Origin: Nannochloropsis oceanica | Lineage: Eukaryota > Sar > Eustigmatophyceae > Eustigmatales > Monodopsidaceae | Direction: 5' to 3' | Assembly (NCBI GenBank): GCA_004519485.1 | Contig: CP038123.1 | Span: 400,001 to 464,000, forward strand | DNA length: 64,000 nucleotides | Shown: piece after piece, positions 53,597 to 64,000 of the stretch | Layout: every line of letters starts with the position of its first letter | How positions within the stretch are numbered: position 1 is the first letter of the stretch | Notes under the pieces: model-generated | Seen by the model: the letters and a program-made list of their open reading frames with translations, nothing else | Databases searched by the model: none | What the model was told of the DNA's origin: nothing | Program-made: the position numbers and the translations under genes

Positions 53597-56500
53597 ATGT
53601 TGAAACCTCTGTCCGAGGACGTGGATGATGAGCTGGGCGGGAGTGGCGCTACGGATAAGGAACTCGACTGCAGCGAGGCATACTTACTGGAGGATGAACA
53701 CCGGCAGGAGCACATGCCCAACCGTGTCAAACAGATCCCGCACGGTAATTTGACCACATTCTCTGGCCAAAGTACACCACCACCCCTCTCAGCAGCGCCG
53801 CTCAATGTAAAGCCACGTCCCTGGTACTGGCCTCGATCCGCGCCTTACTTGCTTTTGCTTGCCTTCGGGGCTTTGTATTTTGGCGTACGCCCGTATCTCT
53901 TCTCCACGCATGACTCGAACATGACCACCACCAGCACCACGGATGCAGTAGCACTCCCCATCCTGGCTCCGTCTTCAACTGTTGCCTTGACTAAGTCTCC
54001 AGAAGTCAGCGAGGGTCCCAATACGTCCTTGCCTCCTATGAAGAAGCCCGCCCCCTCTCCATATTCGCTTCTCAACAGCACTGCCGCCCTCAGTAGCGTC
54101 ATCCCGTCAACTTTATCCTCCTCTAATGAGACCAGCGCAATCGTTCCTCCATTTTCTCCTCCTTTCATTCCCATCGAGATCCCCGATGCCGTCTTGGAGG
54201 AGGCTCCTGGGTCTCCTCCTTCCTCCTCCTCCTCATCATTCCCCTCGCCCCACAAAAATTTCTCTTCCGCCTTTTCTTCCTCCTTATCTACTGCCTCGTC
54301 GTCGTCTTCCTCTCCTTCTACCAGCTCTTCTCCTCACCGCTTGTCTTCCGCGACCTCTTCTTTTTCCTCTTCCACCTCCTCCTCCATCCCCCTGCCCTCT
54401 ATCCCTCCTCCGTCAACCCCCCTCCATATCCAAGCCAGCTCTGCTGAGTATGGAAGCTTTGCGAAAGATACTTTGCAACTTTATGGGTGGGATTTGATTT
54501 TGGAAGCGAACCGTGCCATTACCTTGCGAGTGCTCAATCCCTCTCCTCCAAGCATGCCAGCTACGTCGTCGCTCGCTGCCTCTTCCTCGTCCTCATCCGA
54601 CAATAGGACCGACATTTCGCCAAACCTCTCGACTTACGATTGGTGTGTCAAACAACACAACGGCACTATCCTTCTCTCTTTACGCGCCGTCGGCTCCCTG
54701 GTCAAGGGCTTCTACTGCACGCAGCCTGGGGCCGGCCTCTCCATCCATGTCACTGAGTACCCTTCTCTCCGCACCTATTCCACTACCGCCGCAGTCTGCA
54801 AGGATGTTCGGCGCGAAATGCGGGCCTTGACACGACAGGATCGTCAGATGTACTTGAAGAGCCTCAATACCTTCTATCGCGTGCCTTTGGCGGAAGGTCG
54901 GGCGCGTTTCGGGCCTCGGTTTGCGAATAACCCTTTATTGACCTCTGCGCACAACAGCCAGACATGGTGTCTACATGGACCTAACCAGTTTTTGGCAGTG
55001 CATTCGGCGTTTGTGTATTGGGGGGAGCAGAATATGAAGAGGATAAGTTACGTGGATGGTTTACGGGAAAGAGGGGGAGGGGCTGGCCGGGGGGACGAGG
55101 ATGTAAACCAATTGTCTTCGGAAGCAAGGCCAGCAGCTGGTGCGCAGCGGGCGTCGGGGAAGGGGGGGGCTCTGCTAGGCGCCATTCCGTATTGGGACTT
55201 TCATATTGATACTCATGAGTACGGCTCACAGTGGTGGTGGCGTAACCCTTTCTTTCAGAATGATGATGATGAAGGCTTTGGGCCTATCGACACAAGCCCC
55301 GCAGTGGGTCATGCGGTGGAGGGCAGTGGGCGTTTTGCTCGCATGCCGATGGTTCGAGGGGATCAATTGTCGAAGGAGGTTCATGATGCGTACGACCCTG
55401 GTGTGGATGATTTCGGTTTCGTGACAGGGAGCCCTTTTACTCTGAATTCTAGCCCCTTTGTCACGCGCAGCGCAACAGTATGTGGCTTACCGATGGCCCT
55501 TCCGATGGCGCCTGCGCAGAACCTCTTCGATTGCTATGAAAATTTTGACACATGGAGGGAGGCAACGACCTGTATGTATATGCAGGTGCACTTGCAGCTC
55601 CACTCCCACCTTGGGGGCGGGGCCTGGAATTGTGGCGTGGACCTCAAGTCATTTCACTCCTCTTATCCGCAATATCCTCCTGAGCTCTTGTCCTTTCTCG
55701 GCGTGTCGGGTCGCCATGTGTGGTCGACGCTCAAGACCAGAAATACTCGTGGACTGATCCGTTACCGTGAGTGCGACATTCACGCGGGACACTGCTCGTG
55801 CCCGGATTTAGACACAGAAAGGATGCCCTACCCCAAACTGTACAGTCTTCTGGCGTCGGCCTTGCGAGGAGCAAGTCGGACGTGGCCTGGGGAGTTTTTC
55901 ATCGGAACTTATCGAGACACAGAGGAGTTACGGTTTAAGAAAAATGACGGAACCTTCTTTGAATGGGAGGACCAGGAACGCTTGCTCCGAATGGTGGCGC
56001 GGTTGTGGTGTGAGGCGGCAGTGGATGGGCATTTTGTGTCAATGGCTTCTATCAACGACCCTGTATTTTACGCGGCGCATGTGTACTTTGACCGCTTGTC
56101 GCACTTCTTGGCATTATCGCCGGCCTTTGCCGAGAGAGGTTTCAATCGAACGTGGAACTTTGATGACGAAGAGGGTGGGGCCAGGAGGCAGGAAGCCGAA
56201 GATGGAGGAGAAGATATGAAGCAGAATAGGGAGCAATGGGATCAGGGCGAGTACAGAGAAAGGGAAGAGCGTGAGAATGGATTGCAAGGAGGAGGCCCGC
56301 GGAGGCTGAGGGGCGCGAATCGACTACAAGAAGAGCCATCAAGCGACAACCACGGCCAGGACGACGGAGAGATGGAGACGGCGAGAAGTAAAAACGACGA
56401 CACGGAGCGTATCTATCACCAAGTCCCCCGGGAAGAGTGTCTGGGAGGGCAGTACCAGGACTCGTCACCCTTCACACCTTTCCTGTTGATGTCTGTGGAT

Positions 56501-56677
56501 GAGGAAAGGCGGCTTGGAGACATCCCCGATAAAGACTATGGCGACTCCAACCCGCACCGGAACTACATCATGAGGGATTTAGACGCGCTTATGCATCCCC
56601 TCCATCCCGCCTTGCCCTATGTCTACGATGATCTGGTGCATTGGGGCGGCGAAATGTGGATGCCGCGGGCAGAGTAA
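53597..56677 (+). CDS. Membrane-anchored tyrosinase-like copper oxidase
   Basis: Single-exon gene, 1026 aa from ATG 53597. An acidic cytosolic N-terminus (about 75 residues) precedes one hydrophobic segment (SAPYLLLLAFGALYFGVRPY), so a type II membrane protein is likely. A Ser/Thr/Pro stalk runs to about residue 280. The tyrosinase domain follows. CuA is HGPNQFLAVHSAFVYWGE, with His460 and His469 spaced as in other tyrosinases, and an upstream His near 453. IPYWDFH is the conserved Trp-Asp motif. CuB has VHLQLHSHLGGG (His665, His669) and NDPVFYAAHVYFDRL (His828). About 135 residues more than usual separate the two CuB parts. An acidic insert (about 855-960) precedes the conserved-looking end PALPYVYDDLVHWGGEMWM. 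The enzyme should oxidise phenols/tyrosines to o-quinones on the lumenal or outer side of the membrane. Confidence 0.88.
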   Translation: MLKPLSEDVDDELGGSGATDKELDCSEAYLLEDEHRQEHMPNRVKQIPHGNLTTFSGQSTPPPLSAAPLNVKPRPWYWPRSAPYLLLLAFGALYFGVRPYLFSTHDSNMTTTSTTDAVALPILAPSSTVALTKSPEVSEGPNTSLPPMKKPAPSPYSLLNSTAALSSVIPSTLSSSNETSAIVPPFSPPFIPIEIPDAVLEEAPGSPPSSSSSSFPSPHKNFSSAFSSSLSTASSSSSSPSTSSSPHRLSSATSSFSSSTSSSIPLPSIPPPSTPLHIQASSAEYGSFAKDTLQLYGWDLILEANRAITLRVLNPSPPSMPATSSLAASSSSSSDNRTDISPNLSTYDWCVKQHNGTILLSLRAVGSLVKGFYCTQPGAGLSIHVTEYPSLRTYSTTAAVCKDVRREMRALTRQDRQMYLKSLNTFYRVPLAEGRARFGPRFANNPLLTSAHNSQTWCLHGPNQFLAVHSAFVYWGEQNMKRISYVDGLRERGGGAGRGDEDVNQLSSEARPAAGAQRASGKGGALLGAIPYWDFHIDTHEYGSQWWWRNPFFQNDDDEGFGPIDTSPAVGHAVEGSGRFARMPMVRGDQLSKEVHDAYDPGVDDFGFVTGSPFTLNSSPFVTRSATVCGLPMALPMAPAQNLFDCYENFDTWREATTCMYMQVHLQLHSHLGGGAWNCGVDLKSFHSSYPQYPPELLSFLGVSGRHVWSTLKTRNTRGLIRYRECDIHAGHCSCPDLDTERMPYPKLYSLLASALRGASRTWPGEFFIGTYRDTEELRFKKNDGTFFEWEDQERLLRMVARLWCEAAVDGHFVSMASINDPVFYAAHVYFDRLSHFLALSPAFAERGFNRTWNFDDEEGGARRQEAEDGGEDMKQNREQWDQGEYREREERENGLQGGGPRRLRGANRLQEEPSSDNHGQDDGEMETARSKNDDTERIYHQVPREECLGGQYQDSSPFTPFLLMSVDEERRLGDIPDKDYGDSNPHRNYIMRDLDALMHPLHPALPYVYDDLVHWGGEMWMPRAE

Positions 56678-56935
56678 ATGAATGGGAGTTGCACGCTATG
56701 GATAGGGACCATGTAGAGCCAATCTAGATTTAGAGGGCTAATTTGAAGCAACTGTTTGTGTAACTTAGCACTCGTTCACAGAATAAATCATATCAAAAGT
56801 ATTTGCAAGAAGAAAATGTACAAATCATGAGCCTCCAAGCGCTTAATGTTCGCCCCTCTATGTTTCTTGCCCATACGTTCTCACTTCGATTGGTTTCTTA
56901 CTCTCTTTTCTTCCTACATGATATTACCCCGCCCC

Positions 56936-58144
56936 TCAAGCTCGATGTAAAGATCCACGCAAACGACGGCAACATCCTCCTCCATAGTAACCATAACCCG
57001 GTCCTCCATACTGATAATTATAACCCGGTCCCCCATACTGATCATATCCCGGTCCACCCCCGTATCCATAATACGGCGCATACCCTGACCCACCTCCCCA
57101 GTCTCCACCCAAGGAGATGGCCCCACCCTTGCGCCCTTTTTGCCAGTATGCACTGAAATATCCATTGCCGTAGAAGGAGTCACCATATGCCCCGTTGTAA
57201 TATTGCTTTTCAACAACCACAGCGCTCTGACCTGCGCCTTTGGCTTTTAATTCTTCGATTGGAGTCGTCACTATCTTTACGGCTCCACCTTGTCCACTAA
57301 ATGGCTTGTCCTTATCAGCCAGTATGATGGGGACAGCCATACCTTCTCCTTCTTTCACTTCTCCAATATCAACCTGCACCTTGTCGTTGTGGCCATCGGG
57401 TATAAAGTCAGTCGCTGACACCACGCCGTTCGCATCCACTTTTAGATCTTCACCCTCTCGCTCACTTCTAGCCATCGTTGAAGATTCTTCATCCATACCT
57501 CTTCTTACATCTACCTTTACCTTCTCTGAGACTGTGTCTCCCTCATTCATCGGCTTGGTCGTGCTGTCTTGCTCTGTATCGTAGAGGTCACTCCCCTCCT
57601 TCTCTTGCTCCACCACTTCTGTCAATGCCTCTGACGCAGTCGCCACTTTTTTGACCTCGCCCTTCTTGTGTTTTTTGCTGTTGCTAGGGCCTTCCTTATC
57701 CAGCCCTGTCCCTATCTTGGCCATCCCGGCCTCCGTCTTCACCTCTACGAGTGTCAAGCCGCCGGTGCTCTTCTCCACTTCCTCTACGCTCTTATGCCCC
57801 ACCCCGATGTAAGGGAAATTATGTCGTTGGTCCCAACCATAGTCCGGCCAAAATTGAGAGTCGGCCAGATAAGGATCGCGAGGATAAGGGTAATCGCTAT
57901 GAAAATTGCTGCCAGGACCATTTTCGTACCAGCCACCGCTGGGTCCGAGAAAGCCTTGTTTGTCGGCGTTGGCATTGAGCGGGCGAGTAAAAGACGTCAG
58001 AATAATAGGCGACGTGGATAATGTGGATTGAAGAAGAGCGCTCCCTACATCGCTATCTTGCGTGTAGGCTGCGTCTTGCGCGGAGGAGAGGGCGACGAGC
58101 AGGAGCACCTTGAAGGGGAGAAGGCACCGAATAGGCTTAATCAT
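56936..58144 (-). CDS. Secreted Tyr/Gly-rich protein, tyrosinase neighbour
   Basis: Intronless, 402 aa from ATG 58144, chosen because it starts a signal peptide (MIKPIRCLLPFKVLLLVALS, then SAQ). The mature N-terminal part is Tyr/Pro/Asp-rich (SDYPYPRDPYLADSQFWPDY). The middle is acidic and Val/Lys-rich with repeated short motifs (KVDVRRG, LKVDANG, KVQVDIG). The C-terminal 80-90 residues are Gly/Tyr-rich (YYNGAYGDSFYGNGYFSAYW; GGPGY repeated four times), ending GCCRRLRGSLHRA. No family recognised. The layout resembles matrix or adhesive proteins whose tyrosines are oxidised and cross-linked. It is convergent with the tyrosinase gene, with stops only 258 bp apart. Confidence 0.75.
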   Translation of the reverse strand: MIKPIRCLLPFKVLLLVALSSAQDAAYTQDSDVGSALLQSTLSTSPIILTSFTRPLNANADKQGFLGPSGGWYENGPGSNFHSDYPYPRDPYLADSQFWPDYGWDQRHNFPYIGVGHKSVEEVEKSTGGLTLVEVKTEAGMAKIGTGLDKEGPSNSKKHKKGEVKKVATASEALTEVVEQEKEGSDLYDTEQDSTTKPMNEGDTVSEKVKVDVRRGMDEESSTMARSEREGEDLKVDANGVVSATDFIPDGHNDKVQVDIGEVKEGEGMAVPIILADKDKPFSGQGGAVKIVTTPIEELKAKGAGQSAVVVEKQYYNGAYGDSFYGNGYFSAYWQKGRKGGAISLGGDWGGGSGYAPYYGYGGGPGYDQYGGPGYNYQYGGPGYGYYGGGCCRRLRGSLHRA

Positions 58145-59247
58145 TGTGCTGTATGTGGAAGTGTAATTGAGCATTGTCCGAGGATTTTGTGCCCAAATAA
58201 ATCAAGGATGAAGCTCCGATATGTTTCGTCAATTGGGCCGCGGATGGGGGGGTACATTTGCATGTTTGCATGCATGTGGGGTTAGGTTTAGCAAAGCAAA
58301 AAGAGATCGAAATCAAGGGAAGCTTGATGATTTGGAAAGAATAATTACGGATTATACGTTGTCGTTCATCACGTGAATGGTAAAATCACATGCTTTAATC
58401 CTTTCAGGGGCACGGAATTGTTAGCGGCGGCATCTTGAGCCAAATTATTAACGGCAGGCCGTTACAAGGCTCCACCATGCACGCCAACCTCCTGTTCCAT
58501 TCTCTGTGATGGAAGGGGTTGAAAACTCAAAGGAAAGGGGGTTGTTGTTATTGTTTGAAGTTCGTGAGCAATTTATGAGCTACCCGAAACCAATTAACTA
58601 TCCACTCATTTATTTCATCACTTATTCCATTCTCTTTTTCGTCGCCGTCTATTGCTCCACTACATCTATCTTTCTCTGCACCGGTGTTGGCACGGTACTG
58701 CATAAGTATAAACATGTTATGGTACCTCTTGTCTTTCCCCTTCCATGTCGCTGACTCTCGCACCGCAACAGGCGCGAAACATTGAATCAATCTCTTCATC
58801 ACGCTCTCACGCGCCAAAAGCTCACTCCAAGTTACACACGTTGACACGGACATCTGCCCCCCCCCCCCCTCTCTATCCCAGCCTCTCTCTTCTCTTCCTC
58901 ATCTCTATACATATTTCTCTCTTGTTGCCTGATCGATGTTTTTCATGTATCTACATCATCCCCATAGTGTCGCCAAGCACTACAATTCGAAAAAGGAAGG
59001 AAATACAATTATTTGACTGTTGGACACTTTCCTGAAGCCTTCCGATGAACAAGTAAAGAAATGAATAATGGGCTCACTTAGTACCTGGCTAACTGTATAA
59101 TTCTAATAACCGTATAATTAAAATTATAAAATGGTTTTGGTAACCAGATGCGTACCACGAGCTTCTATACTACTTTTGTACAGTGGCATTTCCCCAGACT
59201 GAAGGCAAAGGAGGGAGGGGGGGAAAGAAGGAGGGAAGGAGGGAGAG
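58145..59247. other. Intergenic region
   Basis: About 1.1 kb between the Tyr-rich gene's start and the F-box gene's 3' end. Mostly AT-rich; an 11-base C run at 58858-58868 and a CT-rich patch to about 58920. No gene seen. Confidence 0.45.
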
Positions 59248-62200
59248 CTACGCGCATAGGGACTGGAGGAAGCGGCCGACGGCTTGGATATCTTCGGTGT
59301 TGAAGCCCAGCCGGATGAAGGAGCCGTGGTCGTCGTACCTGAGGGAAGGAGGGAAGGAGAGAGGAAAGGAGGGAGGGAGGAGGGAAGAGTAAGAGGGGTG
59401 TGTGGACAAAAAAGACATGACACACGTACAGAAAAGTGAAACAAGAAAGGAGGGAGGGTTCTGGATTGTTAAAAGGGAAAGAGGGAAGGAGCAAGGGCGG
59501 GGTGAGGACGCACCGATCTTCGTCCCCTCCCGCGAGCCGCCACAGTTTCTGGGCTTGGGGGAGTCTCCCATGACGAAGGTCGGAGGAGGGAATGGCCGGC
59601 TGTACGTAGAAACCCACTCGTGCCCCCAGTGGCGGGGCGGTGGTGAGGGATGCTGCGGGGAGGGAGGGAGGGAGGGAAGGAGGGAGGGCGAAGGGAGTAG
59701 GACAGTCAGATACGCGGAGAGAAGATGTGGGAAGAGGATGCGGGAGGCCGGGAGGAAGGTAGGGAGGGAGGGAGGGGCGACTCACTTAATGAAGCAGAGG
59801 AAGCCGAGTGCTTTAAGACTGTCCAATTTGTGGCATCGTCCACATTCATCATCACCGCTCCTCCTCCTTCTCCTCCTCCTCTTCCTCCTCCTCCACCTGC
59901 TGCTGCTGCTGCTGCTGTGGCTGCTCCTACCGCTCCTGCGCCTCCTCCTCCGCTCCCCCAAGGGTTCGTGCCATAGCCCCGTCCTACGGCCCCTCCTCCC
60001 ATCGAAAACAATGGCAGCGGCAAAAAGGACGAAGAAGAGGAAGAAAAAGGAGGGGGAGGAGGAGGAGGAGGAGGAGGACAAGGCGCAGGACCGCCATCCT
60101 CATTCCCTGCAGCACCAGCAGCGGTGACCCCCCCCCCCTCCCTCCCTCCCTCCCTCCCCCCCCCGAGGGCAAGCAGGTTCATCAGGGTCCATCCTTGAGA
60201 ACGGACGAAGAACGAGCGGGGGGGCAAAAAGGCCTGAGCGGAGGGAGAGGGGGACTGAGGGAGGGAGGGAGGGTTGGAGGAGTGTGAGGTCTAGTGTCCT
60301 GTGAAGCGGAAAAAGCACGAACGGAGGGGGGGAGGAGGGGAGGGAGGGAGGGAGGGAAGGAGGGAGGAGTCTATGGCTCCTTGAAGGCCGTTGCATCCAA
60401 TAGAAACGAGTCAAGTCACATTCCTGCGTCCATTCACCCATCGTCCCTCCCTCCGTCCCTCCCTCCCTACCTGGATCTTCCACGCGTTCTCCTTGCCCGA
60501 CTCCCAAATGACAGAACGACGGCCCGTGCGGGTGCATACCTAGGGAGGGAGGGAGGGAGGGAGGCCAAGGGAGAAGAAGGGATTAGACATGAATAATTGA
60601 ACCTGAAACGAGATCCGACCAGGATGAGGTATGAATATATTAGGCATGAATAATTGAATCTGAAACGAGATCCGACCAGGATGAGGAGAAAAGGATGTCA
60701 TGAACGACAGAGGAAGGAACGAAGGGAGGGATGGAGGGAGGAAGGGATCGAGGGAGGGAGGGAAGGGCCGTACCATCGTGGCGCGTACGTGGATCCGGGT
60801 AGGATACGCTGCTTGGTTCGCTTTCTTGAAGTAGTCGCCCATGGTGAGGTAGCGGTGAAGGGGGGGGTCTCGAGAGGCAGCGGAAAAAGGTGGGCCGACG
60901 ATCTCCTTGCGAGTAGGGCCTGAGGGAAGGGGGAAGGGGGGAGAGTATTCATTAGGGGGGAAGCGAGGGAATGAGGCGGTGGTGAGGGAGGAAGGGAAGG
61001 ACACAAGGCATTTGATGTTTCTCGGCCCCGAGACACGACAAGAAGGAATGGATTCCCGCTTGTCGTGCCGCTCGGACCATAAGGAGGGAGGGAGGGAGGG
61101 AGGGAGGGAGGGAGGGAGGGAGGGAAGTACCGGTCAGGCGTAAGAGGATGGTTCCTTCGATGGGCACAACGCGGAAGGGACCCGAGCACGAGAGGAGGCG
61201 CAAGCCGTCCATCATGTCGATGACCTCGAACTGGAGGAGGAGGGAGTGAGGGGGAGGGAGGGTGCCGTGGATGAGGAGCTGTCGGTGGAGGATGGCCCGG
61301 CCTTGGTCGCGGAGAAGCGCGAAGTAGGAAGGGGGGGAGGGCGGGCGGGAGGCGGAGGGGGAGGAGGAGGAGGAGGAGGAGGACAGCTGATGCAACCGCC
61401 CCCTCGCGCCCCGTCTCCAGCAGTCCCTCCCTCCCTCCCTACCACCCTCCTCCCCTCTCCTTCTGGCCCGTGCTGCTGCTGCTCCTCCTGCTCCTTCCTC
61501 CTCCCCTTCCTCCTCCTCCTCCTCCTCCTTCTGGACGAACGCCACAGGGTAGACAGCTTTGAGTATGGGCCGCCAGAACTGCGCCTGCCGAGCCGTGTCC
61601 TTCCACTCCCTGCACACCAAGGAAAGGGTGGAAAGCACCGTGCGATCGTGGCGGGTGATGGATTCGGAGGGAGGGAGGGAGGGAGGGAGGGACCGAGGGG
61701 GGACGACGACGTTGGCATAGGAGGACGAGGAGGAGGAAAGGAAGGAGGGAAGTTGGAAAGAGGACGGGTGGATGGTGGGGATGGAGGAGGGAGGGGAGGA
61801 AGGGAGGGATAGAGGGGGGTCGCCTACGAGGAGGAAGTGCATGATGACGCCGAGAAGGTCCGGGGTGGTGGTGACGGACTCCAAGGGGCAGGCAGAGGAG
61901 GAAGAGGGGGGGAAGGAGGAAGACGAGAAAGGGGAGGTGGTGGAAAAGGAGGAAGGGAGTGAGGAGAGGCGATTGCCAGTGACGCTGATGACGTTCATGC
62001 TGCTGATGCTGCGGCTGCTGGCCGTCATCAAAACCAAGCCTCCTCCAATCGCTTCCTCCTTCCCTTCCTCCTTCCCTTCCTCCTCCTCCGCCCACATCTC
62101 CTGTTTGCCCTCTTTCGCCTCCTCACCCCTCTCCTCCTTTCCCCTGTCCCCTTCTTCCTCCTCCGTCCCCGGCACATACAATGACCCCTCACTCATCGAT

Positions 62201-63114
62201 CGCCTCAAGTGACTCTTCCTCCACCTCCCTCCCTCCCTCCCTCCCTCCCCCCCTCCCTCCCTCGTCGTCGTACTGCTGCTGCTGCTGCTGCTGCTGCTCC
62301 CTTTTCCTGCAGTTGCTACTGCATCAAAATCACCATCATCCAGTATAATTTCCCGAGGCTGGGAGAGGAGGGAGGGGAGGAGGGAAGGATGTGGATGGTT
62401 GAGGAAAGGAAGTTGATGCAATTACTTTGACAACCAACATGCTTGAGAGGTACACGTAACTATACTAACTCGCGACCGATACAAGCCATCAGCCTCCCAT
62501 GTCCAGGACAGTTAACATAGAGGGCGGCGAGGTTGATAGATTAATTGCGTTCGTCTAGGCCTTACCTGGTGGCCCATGCTATTTTCCGAGAAACCAAGGT
62601 TGGAGTCTGCATGCCCCATGTCCAATTCTCCCTGCTCGTCTTGCTGCGACTTCTTCTTGTTTTCTCCGTCTTCCCCGCTCGTATCCTCGTATTCGTTATC
62701 GGTCGTCGATGTTGAAGCGGATTGGGTCAGAATCTCGTCCAGGCAGGCGCGGAGGGCTTTCAGATTGGCCAGGTGCTTGGAGGAGGAGGTCGAGGCCGAG
62801 GACGAGGGAGGGCAGGTAGAGGGAGACGACGACCACAGCGAGGACCAGGAAGACAAGGGCAACGACGATAATGACGACAGCGGGTCGAGGTAAGACATGG
62901 AAGAGCCCAGGTTTGGTGCTGTCGTACCGCTGCTCCACACTCCTCCCGATGGTAGCGCGGCTGTCGTAGGCACATGCTTGTGGTTGTGGTGATGCTGCTT
63001 GCGGAGAAGGCGAAGTAACGCTTGCACGTAAAACTCTTCTTCCACCTTCTCTACCTGCTCCCTTTCGTGTACGTCCTGGTTATTGTGAACAGTGCTCAGG
63101 GCCACCATGTCCAT
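59248..63114 (-). CDS. F-box protein with unknown beta-rich C-terminus
   Basis: Seven exons, 63114-62566, 62358-61131, 60919-60774, 60539-60471, 60233-59786, 59652-59514, 59338-59248; all phases agree, 889 aa. The F-box is split: helix 1 is TPDLLGVIMHFLLVGD (about residues 347-363), then about 60 residues of Ser/Pro insert, then STLSLVCREWKDTARQAQFW (about 425-444), the classical second half. F-box proteins link substrates to SCF ubiquitin ligases through Skp1. The C-terminal half contains FEVIDMMDGLRLLSCSGPFR, GTILLRLTG, RTGRRSVIWESGKENAWKIQ, RSFFVRSQGWTLMNLLAL, ARVGFYVQPAIPSS and the end GSFIRLGFNTEDIQAVGRFL. These read like strands and could be the substrate-binding fold, but I do not recognise a family. 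Acidic, Ser and Gly runs inflate the length. Confidence 0.75.
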
Positions 63115-64000
63115 GGCTGGCGTGGGAGGAAAATTGAAATTTTCCGGGCTAGGAGTGCGGGTACCTGGACACGTCTGCCTTTAAGGTAGCCTAGGCAGTC
63201 CTGTGGATGCATGGATGAGTCGGTGGGTGATGAATGTGTAGTGACGGTGGAGCTGAGGGGGATGAGGCCATATGATCTTGATTCGAATTTGCACATTCAA
63301 CCTATGCGCTTTCTTTCAGCGAGGGGAGGGCAACGAACGACGTGGATAGGGCCTGTCTGTCTGGCCGCCCTTTTGTGAGTCTCCTTGTCCAGGACACCAC
63401 CCGCTCTGTCTGGAGGGCGAGTATGAAGGGTAAGGAAATGCATAATCGCACATGCGTGCAGGATGAAGAAAAAGGCTTGCCGAGCCAAGTAGCGAAGGGT
63501 CCCACGGTCAGTTCAAAGGTGTGAGGGAGTCGGTTGGCACTCGCCCGGCGCTTCGACACGCAGGACCAAAACTTAAGCCCCTTTACATGGTCAATATGGA
63601 CTAGTATTCATATCGTCGTGCGCTACAGAGATAAGCAAATAATCCAATGCCTGCGGGGAGGTGGGCTGGTGCAGTGGGTGTATGCTTGATGGGTATGTCC
63701 CCGAACGATGCTCGGTGGTGGTGAGGAACGAACTCTCTATTGATGCGTCACAACAATGAGGAGCGGCGCGCGATCTGGAGAGCGAATGAGATGAAGGCTT
63801 CATTTTTGTGAATTTCATCCCATAAACGCTGTAAGAATCAGCTTCTCCCACTGCTGTGTGACGTGGGAGCGAAAAGGCGCTCAAATGGTACGAGAGAATG
63901 GGGCACGTACGTACACGTACGCCAAATTGTCCGGCAAGCAGCTCCAAACCCATGCGTCTTTTATACGGTTATAGCTGCTGTTTGGTCTTTGGAGTTTGAA
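63115..64000. other. Upstream region of the F-box gene to window end
   Basis: About 890 bp with open frames that lack motifs. It should contain the F-box gene promoter. Nothing else recognised before the window ends. Confidence 0.4.

Noticed and set aside
60360-60425. Minus-strand ECDLTRFYWMQR... stretch considered as an exon of the F-box gene
   Set aside because: No usable donor follows it, and the exons on either side join in phase without it.

Overview
This window is nuclear DNA of a eukaryote, most likely a photosynthetic stramenopile of the eustigmatophyte type (Nannochloropsis/Microchloropsis). The evidence is short GT-AG introns in nearly every gene, a gene product with a signal peptide followed by an Ala-Phe plastid-import junction (the heterokont bipartite leader, about 48.3 kb), and tracts of GGGA/TCCC repeats filling introns and gene flanks. 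The genus is inferred from general knowledge, not from a search. Exon boundaries below were read by hand from GT/AG sites and checked for reading-phase continuity. They agree at almost every junction; exceptions are stated.

Layout. 0-6 kb: 3' part of a Bud22-like ribosome-biogenesis gene (+), a six-helix voltage-gated K+ channel (+, 8 exons), an acyl-CoA-binding protein (+, 3 exons). 6-9 kb: an RS/Gly-rich protein (-) and the first exons of an unknown gene (+) running into a 100-N assembly gap (9280-9379). 9.5-12.7 kb: OvoA-type ovothiol synthase (-), cut at its 3' end by the same gap. 13-18 kb: gene-poor, with a small mitochondrial-type coiled-coil protein (-) and several dispersed and inverted repeats that look like small non-autonomous DNA elements. 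18-21 kb: secreted subtilase (-). 23-31.6 kb: a two-zinc-finger protein (+), the PA28/REG proteasome activator (-), a very large makorin-like RING E3 ligase (+). 33.5-38 kb: an SRSF1-type splicing factor (+) and RMI2 (-) with a long CAG/polyQ insertion. 39.8-46 kb: the SGT co-chaperone (-) and an ABCB6/HMT1-type half transporter (+), separated by a second gap (42788-42887) that swallows the transporter's membrane domain. 46-50.6 kb: eIF1 (-) and a plastid-targeted PPR-like protein (+). 51.7-58.2 kb: an intronless membrane-anchored tyrosinase (+) flanked by two intronless genes for secreted Trp/Asn/Gly-rich and Tyr/Gly-rich proteins (-). 59-63 kb: an F-box protein (-).

Two observations stand out. 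First, many introns contain a decayed copy ('echo') of the exon that follows them, lying between TCCC tracts. The clearest cases are in the ABC transporter, PA28, SRSF1-like, RMI2 and PPR genes. This suggests repeated exon duplication by unequal exchange between the TCCC tracts, and may explain how these introns were built. Second, the tyrosinase sits between two secreted low-complexity proteins rich in Tyr, Trp, Gly and Asn, which suggests an enzyme/substrate module for oxidative cross-linking of an extracellular matrix or adhesive.

Limits: no searches were run. Family names rest on recognised motifs and remembered family sequences. Residue numbers are counted by hand.
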